Below are positions 1 through 8,400 of a stretch of 11,265 nucleotides of DNA, piece after piece (positions within the stretch are counted from its first letter, which is position 1; every line of letters begins with the position of its first letter). The notes beneath the pieces are model-generated. The model did not search any database and was not told the DNA's origin. It was given only the letters and a program-made list of their open reading frames with translations. Source of the DNA: Alphaproteobacteria bacterium (lineage in GTDB: Bacteria > Pseudomonadota > Alphaproteobacteria > CAAGCB01 > CAG-977); contig JAJXEL010000062.1 of assembly GCA_021639925.1 (NCBI GenBank), positions 1 to 11,265 on the forward strand. Reading direction: 5' to 3'. Position numbers and translations under genes: made by a program.

Positions 1-68
1 TTTATAAAGTGAATAGTAGATTTTTTGCTTGATTTTCCCCGGCCGATCTTCAAAATATTAAGTGTCGG

Positions 69-74
69 TATAAT
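69..74 (+). promoter_or_regulatory. Candidate -10 box upstream of the InsA-like gene
   Basis: A perfect TATAAT lies 23 bases before the ATG at 98. No convincing -35 hexamer sits 16-18 bases upstream and there is no extended -10 TG, so this is only a weak promoter candidate. The gene also lacks a good Shine-Dalgarno sequence, so its expression signals are poor overall. Confidence 0.25.
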
Positions 75-97
75 CTTTTTGCGGGGTTTGAAAAAAA

Positions 98-562
98 ATG
101 GAGCTGAAATGTTTAAGGTGCGGCTGTGAAAAAGCTGTTAAAAACGGGTTTATTTTCGGACTTCAGCGCTATAAGTGCAAAAAATGCGGATATCAGTATA
201 CAAGAACAAAACCGCACGGCCGCAGCGATCATGAAAAACGCACGGCTGTCATGTTGTATGCGTCCGGCATGTCGATGAGCATGATTGCCAAAATCGTCGG
301 CGTCAGCGTTCAAACCGTTTCGCGCTGGATCAGGACGTTTTATACCAAAAAAATGGACGAAATCCCCAAAATGGAACCGATGCAGCGTGTTACGTTGAAA
401 AAGGTGTTGGATTATTTCCAAACGTTAAACAAAGAAGAATTGGATCATGAAATTTTTGTTTTGTCGGCTAAGCTGCCGTCCGGCAGCAATGTTAAAATTC
501 TGGTCGATAATCCGAACGGCCCGAGAAAAAGAAAACGGGAATCTTCTGATAACGCGGAATAA
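98..562 (+). CDS. Orphan InsA-like zinc-ribbon / helix-turn-helix DNA-binding protein
   Basis: A 154-residue protein. Residues 1-35 form a zinc ribbon with two CxxC pairs (C5/C8 and C27/C30), in the arrangement of the InsA subunit of IS1 (two knuckles around a GxQRYxC segment). Residues about 45-80 form a helix-turn-helix with the core SMIAKIVGVSVQTVSRWI. The C-terminal half (about 85-154) is charged, ends in a basic KRKRE patch and an acidic tail, and has no DDE catalytic residues. IS1 InsA is only about 91 residues, so this protein carries an extra domain I do not recognise. No InsB-like catalytic frame follows and no terminal inverted repeats were seen, so it is probably not a live insertion sequence. 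It may be a domesticated transposase-derived regulator, which is inference. The ATG at 98 has only a weak ribosome-binding site. Its 3' end converges with the uracil-DNA glycosylase gene 17 bases away. Confidence 0.75.
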   Translation: MELKCLRCGCEKAVKNGFIFGLQRYKCKKCGYQYTRTKPHGRSDHEKRTAVMLYASGMSMSMIAKIVGVSVQTVSRWIRTFYTKKMDEIPKMEPMQRVTLKKVLDYFQTLNKEELDHEIFVLSAKLPSGSNVKILVDNPNGPRKRKRESSDNAE

Positions 563-580
563 ATCCGGATTTTCGGATTT
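561..580. terminator. Short hairpin covering both convergent stop codons
   Basis: AAATCCG (561-567) and CGGATTT (574-580) pair as a 7-bp stem with a 6-base loop. The stem includes the end of the plus-strand TAA (560-562) and touches the minus-strand TGA (580-582). Neither side has a clear T-tract, so it is at best a weak bidirectional terminator. Confidence 0.3.
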
Positions 581-1353
581 CAAACGGCCAGATTTTTCTT
601 AACGGCCAGAAAATCGCGCCAGGACAATTTTTTCTGCGCCGGCGTGCGCAGCAAAAAAGCCGGGTGAAAAGAAGCCATAACGTCAATCGTTAAATCTTCG
701 TCCGTATATGTCAGCCAGCGCCCGCGCGTTTTGGTAATGCCGGCGTTCGTATGCATCAGGGCGGATACCGCGCTGCCGCCCAGCAGCAGCAAAACCTTTG
801 GCTTTACCAAAGCGATATGCCGGCGGACAAACGGCGTGAACAGCGCGATTTCGGATTCTGACGGTTTCCTGTTGCCGGGCGGACGCCAGGGCAGAATGTT
901 GGATATATATACGTCCGGACGGGTTAAGCCGATGGATTTTAACATCAGGTCCAGCAGATGCCCGCTGGGTCCGACAAAAGGCAGTCCCTGCCGGTCTTCT
1001 TCCGCGCCGGGGGCTTCGCCGATAATCATCAGCCGGGCCTGCGGATTCCCGGCGCCGAAAACCATTTTGGTCGCCGTCGCTTTTAACGGGCATTCGTCAA
1101 AGTTGGCGACGATTTCCTTTAATTCTTCCAAAGTCGAAGCTCCGCGGGCCAGCGTGTCCGTTTTTAATTCCGCAGAAAACAACGACGGCGCCGGAGGCGG
1201 AGCGGATACCGGAACTTTTGCCGGCGGTTCCGCGGCGGGCTGCGCCGTGCGGGGAATTTCAAAACGGTTTACGGGAATATCGCCGATTGTTTCATCGGCG
1301 CCGGCGGTTATATGCCATTGCAGCAGTTGTTCGGGCGGTGTTTTTTCAGTCAT
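580..1353 (-). CDS. Uracil-DNA glycosylase, family 4 (alphaproteobacterial type)
   Basis: Removes uracil from DNA as the first step of base excision repair. The chosen start is the ATG at 1353 (257 residues), because an in-frame extension to 1425 adds a low-complexity stretch and the family similarity begins at the GADETIGDIPVNRF segment near residue 17. A proline/alanine-rich linker at about 38-60 precedes the catalytic domain. Motif A, GEAPGAEED, is at 112-120, followed by GLPFVGPSG. NILPWRPPGNR is at 152-162, and the second active-site motif, HPAFLL with H230, is near the C-terminus. Classical family 4 enzymes bind a [4Fe-4S] cluster through four cysteines; here only C88 remains, with W156 replacing the cysteine after the NI.. 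motif and no cysteine at the fourth position. I believe relatives in Alphaproteobacteria share this, but I could not check. It is transcribed away from the TPR gene. Confidence 0.9.
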   Translation of the reverse strand: MTEKTPPEQLLQWHITAGADETIGDIPVNRFEIPRTAQPAAEPPAKVPVSAPPPAPSLFSAELKTDTLARGASTLEELKEIVANFDECPLKATATKMVFGAGNPQARLMIIGEAPGAEEDRQGLPFVGPSGHLLDLMLKSIGLTRPDVYISNILPWRPPGNRKPSESEIALFTPFVRRHIALVKPKVLLLLGGSAVSALMHTNAGITKTRGRWLTYTDEDLTIDVMASFHPAFLLRTPAQKKLSWRDFLAVKKNLAV

Positions 1354-1434
1354 AAGTGTAAAATACCATATTTCGGGCGGCAAACTGAAACTTTTTCTTA
1401 AAAAAAAGAATCGGGGCGCAAACAAAGGACAGAC

Positions 1435-1463
1435 TTGATTTTTAACGGAAAACAGAACACAAT
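1435..1463 (+). promoter_or_regulatory. Candidate sigma-70 promoter for the TPR-ispE unit
   Basis: TTGATT (1435-1440) and CACAAT (1458-1463) are separated by 17 bases, with four of six consensus matches in each box. Transcription would begin near 1470, leaving about 24 bases before the ATG at 1494. The 140-base region between the divergent glycosylase and TPR genes holds no gene; I found no equally good promoter on its minus strand. Confidence 0.35.
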
Positions 1464-1493
1464 GAAAAATCTTTGTTTGGGAAAGACCTGATC

Positions 1494-3275
1494 ATGCACG
1501 TACATTCCAAAATATATGCTTTGCTCATTTTAATCCTGGCTGCCTGCGTTCCGCATCATACGGGGGCGGGGTCGGCTTCGGATACGCCCGCGGCCAAAAT
1601 AAAATCTGAAAAACCGGCGGCGGTCGGCAGTTATTTGTTATATCTTCAGGCCCGGCAGGACCAGGATTTCGATACGGCCGTGCGTTATTTGAAAGAAGCT
1701 TTGGACGCTGATCCCGGCAATCAGGCTTTGCAGTCGGAAATGTTCGCGCTGTTAACGGTCGAAGGGCGTATTGACGACGCTTATCCGTATGCGCTGGCAG
1801 AGCTGAAAACCGCGCCGGATTCCTTGCTAGCTTCTTTGGTCGTTATCGCCTATCATGTTTCAAAAAATGATTTTACGGCCGCTCAAAAACAGATTGACGC
1901 TTTCCCCGCAAAGGAAGAAAACGCGTTTTTATACCCGCTGCTGGAAGTCTGGATCCAGGCCGGGTTGAACGATCATAAAAAAGCGTTGAAAGCATTGGAA
2001 AAATTAAATCAGGAAGGATTGGAATCCTTATATTATTTCCATTCGGCGCTTTTGTACGATTTATGGGACAATGAAGAAAAAGCGCAGGAAAATTATGAAG
2101 CTTTGTTAAACGAACCGGGCGGGCTGTCTTTGCGCGCGGCTCAGGCTTACGGTAATTTCCTGCTGCGCCGGGGGGATACGAAAAAGTTTAACGCGCTGGT
2201 CGAAGCCTATCGGAAAGGGGCGAAGTCTTATCCTTTGCTGGACGAAACGTTTTTCACTGCCGGGGCCGTGCGGGCCGATAAAAAAGTGCCTAAAAGCATC
2301 GCGACGCCCAAAGCCGGACTGGCAGAGGCTTTTTTTGATATTTCCGGCAGCCTGGCCGACAAAGGAAGTCCTGAAATATCGCTGTTTTTTATCCGGTTCA
2401 GCCTGGTGCTGGACCCGTCGCTGTCTTTGGCGCGCGTCCTTTTGGGGGAAATTTATGAAAAACAGGAACGCTATGACGAAGCTTTAAAACTGTATGCCGA
2501 AGAAAAAGAAAGTTCGGAAACATACTATGCCAGCCAGATTCGCATGGGGATTATTTACGCCCGCCAGGGGGATTTGCAGCGCGCCGAAAAACAACTGCGC
2601 AAAATGGCGGCTAAGCGGCCGGAACTGGCTTTTCCGTGGGTGGAACTGGGCGATATCTTTATTGCAGATCAGAAATTTCCCCGGGCGGTGGAAGCTTTCA
2701 GCGAAGCGATTAACCGTATTCCCGTTCCGAATCGGTCGCACTGGGTTTTGTTTTACAGCCGGGGGGCGGCCTATGAACGCAGCAAACAATGGGAACTGGC
2801 CGAACAGGATTTGCTGCAGGCTTTGGTTTTGGCGCCGGACCAGCCGTTGACGCTGAATTATCTGGGGTATTCCTGGATTGAACGGGGAAAAAATATCGCA
2901 AAAGCCAAAGAAATGCTGGAAAGAGCCGCTCTGTTGTCGCCGCGGGAAGGCTTTATCGTCGACAGTCTGGGGTGGGCATATTATTTATTAAAAGACTATC
3001 CCAAATCCGTCACGGTTTTGGAAAATGCGGTTGCTTTGGATCCGGGCAGCGCCGTGATAAACGATCATCTGGGCGACGCTTACTGGCGGGTCGGGCGAAA
3101 ACGCGAAGCGCGTTTCCAATGGGCAAAGGCGCTGGGATTAAAAGACGATTTTCCCGATAATGACCGCAAACGCGTTGAAATGAAGCTGGAAAAAGGATTG
3201 GATTCCGTCGGCGATAAGATGGTTCTGCAGGACCGGAAAGCGTCGAAGGAAAAAAAATCCGGAAAATCGAAATGA
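1494..3275 (+). CDS. TPR-repeat lipoprotein upstream of ispE
   Basis: A 593-residue protein built mostly of tetratricopeptide repeats. I chose the ATG at 1494, not the in-frame TTG at 1473, because it starts a clean lipoprotein signal: a short N-terminus with K6, a hydrophobic stretch at 7-17 and the lipobox LAAC ending at C18. A GGGAAAG element lies 8 bases upstream. Repeats appear at about 45-110 and more clearly from about 310 to 550. The last stretch contains NYLGYSWIERG (about 455), DSLGWAYY (about 490) and NDHLGDAYWRVGR (about 522), typical of the proteobacterial TPR family next to ispE. The C-terminus is lysine-rich. Likely tethered to a membrane facing the periplasm as a scaffold or assembly factor; its exact partner is unknown. 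Its stop overlaps the ispE start (ATGA), implying translational coupling. Confidence 0.85.
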   Translation: MHVHSKIYALLILILAACVPHHTGAGSASDTPAAKIKSEKPAAVGSYLLYLQARQDQDFDTAVRYLKEALDADPGNQALQSEMFALLTVEGRIDDAYPYALAELKTAPDSLLASLVVIAYHVSKNDFTAAQKQIDAFPAKEENAFLYPLLEVWIQAGLNDHKKALKALEKLNQEGLESLYYFHSALLYDLWDNEEKAQENYEALLNEPGGLSLRAAQAYGNFLLRRGDTKKFNALVEAYRKGAKSYPLLDETFFTAGAVRADKKVPKSIATPKAGLAEAFFDISGSLADKGSPEISLFFIRFSLVLDPSLSLARVLLGEIYEKQERYDEALKLYAEEKESSETYYASQIRMGIIYARQGDLQRAEKQLRKMAAKRPELAFPWVELGDIFIADQKFPRAVEAFSEAINRIPVPNRSHWVLFYSRGAAYERSKQWELAEQDLLQALVLAPDQPLTLNYLGYSWIERGKNIAKAKEMLERAALLSPREGFIVDSLGWAYYLLKDYPKSVTVLENAVALDPGSAVINDHLGDAYWRVGRKREARFQWAKALGLKDDFPDNDRKRVEMKLEKGLDSVGDKMVLQDRKASKEKKSGKSK

Positions 3276-4126
3276 CAGTCGTTCGTGTTCAGGCGCCGGC
3301 AAAGGTTAATCTTTACCTGCACGTTACAGGCCGGCGCGCAGACGGGTATCATTTGTTGGACAGCCTGTTTGTTTTCGCCGCGGACGGGGACGTCGTTACC
3401 GTCCGGGAATCCGATCGTCTGACGCTGGATATCCGCGGGCCGTATGCGGACGCTTTGCCGGGCGGGGAAGAAAACATTGTTTTAAAAGCGGCGCGTCTTT
3501 TGGCCGAAGTTTGCGGCGAAAAGACGGGAGCGGCGGTGACGCTGGAAAAAAATCTGCCGGTGGCGGCAGGCATCGGCGGCGGATCGGCGGACGCGGCGGC
3601 AACGTTAAAAGCTTTGCTGAAACTGTGGAATCAAACGGTTCCGCCGGCGCAGCTGCATGAAATCGCGTTAAAACTGGGGGCGGACGTTCCGTCCTGTCTG
3701 GCGGCAAAAGCGGTTCAGGTGTCCGGGATCGGCGAAGTATTGACTCCGGCGCCGCAGCTGCCGCCTTTGTTTTTGGTTTTGGTTAATCCGAACCGTCCCG
3801 TTTTTACGCCGGCCGTTTTTAAAGCGCGCGAACCTGTTTTTTCCGATCCGGCGCCGTTCACGGAAAAGATGACGGATTTTGACGTTTTTATCCGGGCTTT
3901 GGCTGCGCGCCGCAATGATTTAAGCGATGCGGCCTGTCAGATTGAACCGGCGGTTTTTGAAGTCCTGCAAGCGCTGCGGGCCGATCCCGCGTGCCGTCTG
4001 GCGCGTATGTCCGGCAGCGGGGGGACTTGCTTTGGTCTTTTTGCTTCGGCCGGGGAAGCGTCATTATGTTGTCAACGAATACGCGGAAATCACCCGGACT
4101 GGTGGGTTTTAAATACACGGGTGTGA
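3272..4126 (+). CDS. ispE: 4-diphosphocytidyl-2-C-methyl-D-erythritol kinase
   Basis: Cytoplasmic GHMP-superfamily kinase that phosphorylates the 2-hydroxyl of CDP-methylerythritol using ATP, the fourth step of the MEP route to isoprenoid precursors. The 284-residue length is normal. Motif 1, PAKVNLYLHVTGRRADGYH, starts at residue 9 and contains the expected catalytic K11. The glycine-rich ATP loop AAGIGGGSADAAA is at 98-110. LGADVPSC at 135-142 contains the expected catalytic D138, and the third GHMP motif ARMSGSGGTCFGLF is at 244-257. The residues after D138 (SCLAAKA) differ slightly from the usual PFFLxG form. The ATG overlaps the upstream TPR stop by four bases, and there is no separate promoter, so it depends on the TPR transcript. 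The next gene lies about 97 bases further on, behind its own candidate promoter. Confidence 0.95.
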   Translation: MTVVRVQAPAKVNLYLHVTGRRADGYHLLDSLFVFAADGDVVTVRESDRLTLDIRGPYADALPGGEENIVLKAARLLAEVCGEKTGAAVTLEKNLPVAAGIGGGSADAAATLKALLKLWNQTVPPAQLHEIALKLGADVPSCLAAKAVQVSGIGEVLTPAPQLPPLFLVLVNPNRPVFTPAVFKAREPVFSDPAPFTEKMTDFDVFIRALAARRNDLSDAACQIEPAVFEVLQALRADPACRLARMSGSGGTCFGLFASAGEASLCCQRIRGNHPDWWVLNTRV

Positions 4127-4136
4127 TAAAAAGTGC

Positions 4137-4165
4137 TTGTAGAAACACTGTCGCTTAAGTATAAA
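4137..4165 (+). promoter_or_regulatory. Candidate sigma-70 promoter of the RND efflux operon
   Basis: TTGTAG (4137-4142) and TATAAA (4160-4165) are spaced by exactly 17 bases, with a good -10 and a modest -35. Transcription would start near 4172, giving an untranslated leader of about 50 bases with a weak hairpin, ATTGC/GCAAT (4175-4191). No TetR- or MarR-type gene is in the window, and I could not identify a convincing operator. Confidence 0.45.
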
Positions 4166-4210
4166 AAAAGGTTGATTGCTTTCAGGGCAATATTCGTGTG
4201 AACCCTTATC

Positions 4211-4218
4211 GGGAGAAG
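4211..4218 (+). promoter_or_regulatory. Ribosome-binding site fixing the membrane-fusion protein start
   Basis: GGGAGAAG lies 5 bases before the ATG at 4224. It selects that ATG over the in-frame TTG at 4176, which would place a non-signal peptide segment before the lipoprotein signal. Confidence 0.65.
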
Positions 4219-4223
4219 TGTGT

Positions 4224-5450
4224 ATGTTAAAAAATCGTTCTTTATCATTTTTTGCTTTGGCCGTAACGTCGGTTTTACTGCTGAACGGCTGTTTAAAAAA
4301 GAAAGAAGCAACAGTTCAGGTCGTCCAAAAGCCTCATGTGACTGTGGAAAAAGCCGGATATAAGTCATACACGGAACGTTTCAGTTTTCCCGGACGGATT
4401 GACGCCGTAAACTCTGTTACTCTGAAAGCCCGCGTCGCAGGCTTTTTAAAGGACAGATTGTTTGAGGAAGGCGATATTGTCAAAAAAGGACAGATGCTGT
4501 TCGTCCTGGAACGCGAACCGTTTGAAGCCCAGGTCGCCGAAGCTGCCGCCAACCTGGCGAAGGCCGAAGCCGACGCGAAAAACGCCAAGCTGAATCTGGA
4601 CCGCGCTCTGGAACTGCGTAAAACGGGAAATATTTCGCAGTCAACCGTTGATACGCGCGAAGCCGAAAACAGCGTCGCAAAAGGACAGGTGCTGCAGGCG
4701 CAGGCCGCTTTGAATCTGGCGAAGCTGGATCTGGGATATACGAATATCAAGGCTCCTTTTACAGGAAAAATCGGCTTGTCCGTTTATTCGGTGGGCGAAT
4801 ACCTGCCGGTCAATACCACTTTGGCCACAATGGTCAGTTTTGACCCGATTTATGTCTTGTTTTCCGTGTCCGAACGCGAATTGCTGTCAATGCAAAACGC
4901 CGGTATGCTGAAATCAAACAGCGACAGTTTGGCCGTTTCTTTGGTTATGGGCGATTCTTCGGTTTACCGTTACGGCGGACAGATCAACTTTACGGACGTT
5001 GTCGTGGACGATTCCACGGATACCGTTAAAATGCGCGCCGTTTTCCCGAATCCGGCCAAACAGCTGGTTTCCGGACAGTTTGTTTCCGTTTTGCTGGAAT
5101 ATGAAGCCCCGGTTGAAAAAATCGTTATATCGCAGGCGGCTTTGATGTCTTCCGCGTCTTCAAAGTATGTGTATGTCGTTGACGCGCAAAATAAAGTTGT
5201 CAACAAACCGGTCAGCGTCGGTACGGAACAGGGAAAAGATATCGTTATTCTGGACGGGCTGGAAGCCGGCGACCGCGTTATCGTCAGCGGTCTGCAAAAA
5301 GTACGGCCGGGCCAGGAAGTGATTATCGATTCTGTACCCGCCGCGAAATTAACGCCGGCCGCCGCGTCCGATAAAACAAAAGAAAAAGCGGCCGAAGCCG
5401 CGCCGGCGAAAAAAACACAGGCTAAAACTGCCGCTCCGGCTAAGAAATAA
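4224..5450 (+). CDS. RND efflux periplasmic adaptor (membrane-fusion lipoprotein, AcrA/MexA family)
   Basis: Periplasmic adaptor linking an inner-membrane RND pump to an outer-membrane channel. The 408-residue protein begins with a lipoprotein signal (K3, R5, hydrophobic 7-20) and the lipobox LNGC ending at C23. The lipoyl/barrel-sandwich halves are at about 61-100 (VTLKARVAGFLKDRLFEEGD) and 171-200 (YTNIKAPFTGKIG). They flank an alanine-rich alpha-hairpin at about 101-170. The beta-barrel covers about 205-300 and the membrane-proximal domain about 310-372. The last 36 residues (373-408) are an alanine/lysine/proline-rich tail not needed for the fold and not usual in AcrA. The gene lies 12 bases ahead of the permease, with which it forms an operon. 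Substrates cannot be read from the sequence. Confidence 0.93.
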   Translation: MLKNRSLSFFALAVTSVLLLNGCLKKKEATVQVVQKPHVTVEKAGYKSYTERFSFPGRIDAVNSVTLKARVAGFLKDRLFEEGDIVKKGQMLFVLEREPFEAQVAEAAANLAKAEADAKNAKLNLDRALELRKTGNISQSTVDTREAENSVAKGQVLQAQAALNLAKLDLGYTNIKAPFTGKIGLSVYSVGEYLPVNTTLATMVSFDPIYVLFSVSERELLSMQNAGMLKSNSDSLAVSLVMGDSSVYRYGGQINFTDVVVDDSTDTVKMRAVFPNPAKQLVSGQFVSVLLEYEAPVEKIVISQAALMSSASSKYVYVVDAQNKVVNKPVSVGTEQGKDIVILDGLEAGDRVIVSGLQKVRPGQEVIIDSVPAAKLTPAAASDKTKEKAAEAAPAKKTQAKTAAPAKK

Positions 5451-5462
5451 GGATAACGCCCT

Positions 5463-8400
5463 ATGTTTTCGCGTATTTTTATTAAAAGACCCCGTCTGGC
5501 AATCGTTATTTCTTTGGTTATTACGATTGCCGGTTTGATTTCTTTGAAAACAATTCCGGTTGCCCAGCTGCCGGACGTCGTGCCGCCGTCGGTTTCCGTT
5601 TCGGCGACTTATCCCGGCGCTTCTGCCGAAGTGATTGAACAAACCGTCGCACAGATTATCGAATCGCAGGTCAACGGCGTTGACAACATGCTTTATATGG
5701 AATCGACCAGTTCCAATAACGGCCGGTATTCTTTGGACGTTACTTTCGCTTTGGGAACGGATCCGGATATGAATACGGTTAACGTTCAAAACCGTATTAA
5801 CCAGATTTCCACCCAGCTGCCGACCGAAGTCCAGCAGCAAGGGGTGACCGTAAAGAAAAATACGTCGTCAATGCTGATGGCTTTCGCGCTGTATTCTCCC
5901 GACGGTTCGCGTGACAGTAACTTCCTGGCGAACTACATGGAATCCCGAATTAAAGACGATCTGGCGCGTGTTACCGGCGTCGGTGAAGTCAATACGTTCG
6001 GCGATATGGACTACAGTATGCGTATCTGGCTGGACGCGGAACGGCTGGCAAACTTCGGGTTGACAAATTCGGACGTTATTAATGCGATTTCTTCACAGAA
6101 CATTCAGCCCGCGATCGGTTCCGTCGGGGCGGCTCCCGCGCCGAAAGACCAGCAGCTGCAGCTGACATTGACGACTTCCGGCCGGTTAAGCACGCCTGAA
6201 GAATTCGGAAATATTATTCTGCGCGCCAATAAAGACGGCGGACTGCTTTTGTTAAAAGACGTCGCTAAAATCGAACTGGGAACAACGTCTTATTCTTCTT
6301 ATTCGCAATATAACGGCCGCACGTCTTCCGGGGCGATGATTAACTTGGCGCCGGGCGCAAACGCGATGAATGTCGCGACAAAAGTCAAAGCCGAATTGGA
6401 AAGAATGAAACAATTCTTCCCCGAAGGGGTTGATTACGTCATTATTTTCGATACGACGGTGTTTATTGAAGCGACTGTTGACGAAGTGTTCCACACGATT
6501 GTCGAAGCGTTTGTTCTGGTTTTGCTGGTTGTTTATTTGTCTTTGGGGACATGGCGTGCGACGTTGATTCCGGCTGTGGCCGTTCCCGTGTCATTGATCG
6601 GTACGTTTATTTTTATGGCGCCGTTCGGTATTTCGGCAAATACGATTTCTCTGTTGTCTATTGTTCTGGTTATCGGGATCGTGGTGGACGACGCGATTAT
6701 GGTCGTTGAAAATACGGAACGCGTGATTGAAGAAGAGCCTGATTTGACGATTCCCGATGCCGTGGCAAAGGCGATGAGCCAGATTACGGCGCCGATTATC
6801 GCAATTACGCTGGTGATTTTGTCAGTGTTCGTTCCCGTTATTTTTATTCCCGGGATTACGGGGCAACTGTATAAGCAGTTTGCGGTGACGGTGTCTTGTT
6901 CAATGTTGATTTCGGCTGTTAACGCTTTGACGTTGTCGCCGGCTTTGTGCGCCGTTTTGCTGCATCGCGAAGAAAAGAAAAAAACGGGGTTGGTCCCCTG
7001 GGTCATGCGCCAGATCGACAAAGGACGCGACGGGTATACGTCTGTCGTTAAACGGCTGGTTCGTCATTCGTCGTTGTCTATTTTGATTATCGCCGCCGTG
7101 ATCGCTGCCGCCGTCGGTATGAATAAAATCACGCCGTCAGGCTTCTTGCCCGATGAAGACCAAGGCGTTTTCATGGTTGACATTCAACTGCCCGAAGGGG
7201 CCGCGATGGACAGAACGGTCGCCGTTCAAAGAAAAGCATATGAAATTATCGCTTCGCACCCCGCCGTAGACAATGTCATGGCCGTTGCCGGCTTCAGTAT
7301 GGTCGGCGGCGACGGGGCCAATTTCGGTATGATGATTGTCGGATTGAAACCGTATGAAGTCCGCCGTGACACGTCAATGCAGGTTCAGGCAATTCTGGCA
7401 AAGCTACAACCGCAGTTAAACCAGATTCAGGAAGCATTGATCCGTACCTTTAATATTCCGGCAATTCCCGGTATCGGTATGGCGGACGGTTTTGATTACC
7501 GTCTGCAGAATGCGCAGGGGGAAACGCCGCAGCAAATGGAACAGGTGATGAACAGATTGCTGCAGGCCGCGAACCAGGATCCCATGCTGAAAATGGTGTA
7601 CAGTACGTTTAATACGGCTACGCCGCAGTTGTTCGTCACATTGGACCGCATTAAAGCGCAAATGCTGGGTGTGGGTATTCAGGACGTGTTTTCTCAGCTG
7701 CAGTCAACGCTGGGATATGCTTATGTCAATGATTTTACATTGGACGGCCGCGTTTATGAAGTAAACCTGCAGGGACAGGATTCTTTCCGCAGTAAAGAAG
7801 ACGACATTTTCCGGATTTATGCCCGTAATGACAAAGGCGATATGGTTCCGATGCGTTCTTTGCTGACAATCAAGCCGATTTTGGGACCGCAGCAGCTGAC
7901 CCGTTATAACAACATGATGACGGTCAAAATCTATGGTTCGGCCGCGTCCGGTTTCAGTTCGACTCAGGCGATGGACGAAATGGAAAAACTGTCCAGAGAA
8001 GTTCTGCCGAAAGGCTACGAATATGAATGGACCGGTATGTCTTTGCAGGAAAAAGAAGCCAGCGGTCAAACGTCGGTTGTTTTGGTTCTGGCGTTTTTGT
8101 TCGCTTATTTGTTCCTGGTCGCTTTGTATGAAAGCTGGATGATCCCGATTACGGTGCTGTTATCCGTGTCCGTCGCTTTGCTGGGGGCGTTGATTTTCCT
8201 GTATGCGTCCGGTCTGGTTAATAACGTTTATGCTCAAATCGGTTTCGTTCTGCTGATTGCTCAGGCGTCTAAAAACGCGATTTTGATTGTTGAATTCGCC
8301 AAAGAGCTGCGTGAAAAAGATGGATTGGATCCGGAAGCGGCGGCCGTACAGGCGGCTCATCTGCGTTTCCGCGCGGTTATGATGACGGCGGTTTCCTTTA

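Noticed and set aside
98..562. A complete IS1-family insertion sequence
   Set aside because: No InsB-like DDE frame, terminal inverted repeats or target duplication could be seen; the next gene is a convergent repair enzyme.
583..609. Ten-base direct repeat AACGGCCAGA at 583-592 and 600-609
   Set aside because: It lies inside the glycosylase coding end and encodes the repeated residues LAV..NLAV; there is no sign of an attachment site or mobile element.
1354..1425. N-terminal extension of the glycosylase to a start at 1425
   Set aside because: The added residues are phenylalanine-rich and come from AT-rich intergenic DNA; family similarity begins after the ATG at 1353.
731..1438. A 235-codon open frame on the plus strand, opposite the uracil-DNA glycosylase
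   Set aside because: It lies almost wholly antisense to a well-supported gene, has a low-complexity serine/glycine/alanine-rich product and no recognisable motif. It is a shadow frame.
1473..1493. TTG start for the TPR protein
   Set aside because: It would put acidic and polar residues ahead of a clean lipoprotein signal. The ATG at 1494 fits the signal and the upstream purine-rich element.
4127..4150. Possible rho-independent terminator after ispE
   Set aside because: The AGTG/CACT pairing is only 4-5 bp with a long loop and no following T-tract, and it overlaps the better-supported efflux promoter.
6533..7021. Minus-strand 162-codon frame inside the RND permease
   Set aside because: It is fully antisense to a conserved permease region, with threonine/isoleucine-rich composition typical of reverse-frame shadows.
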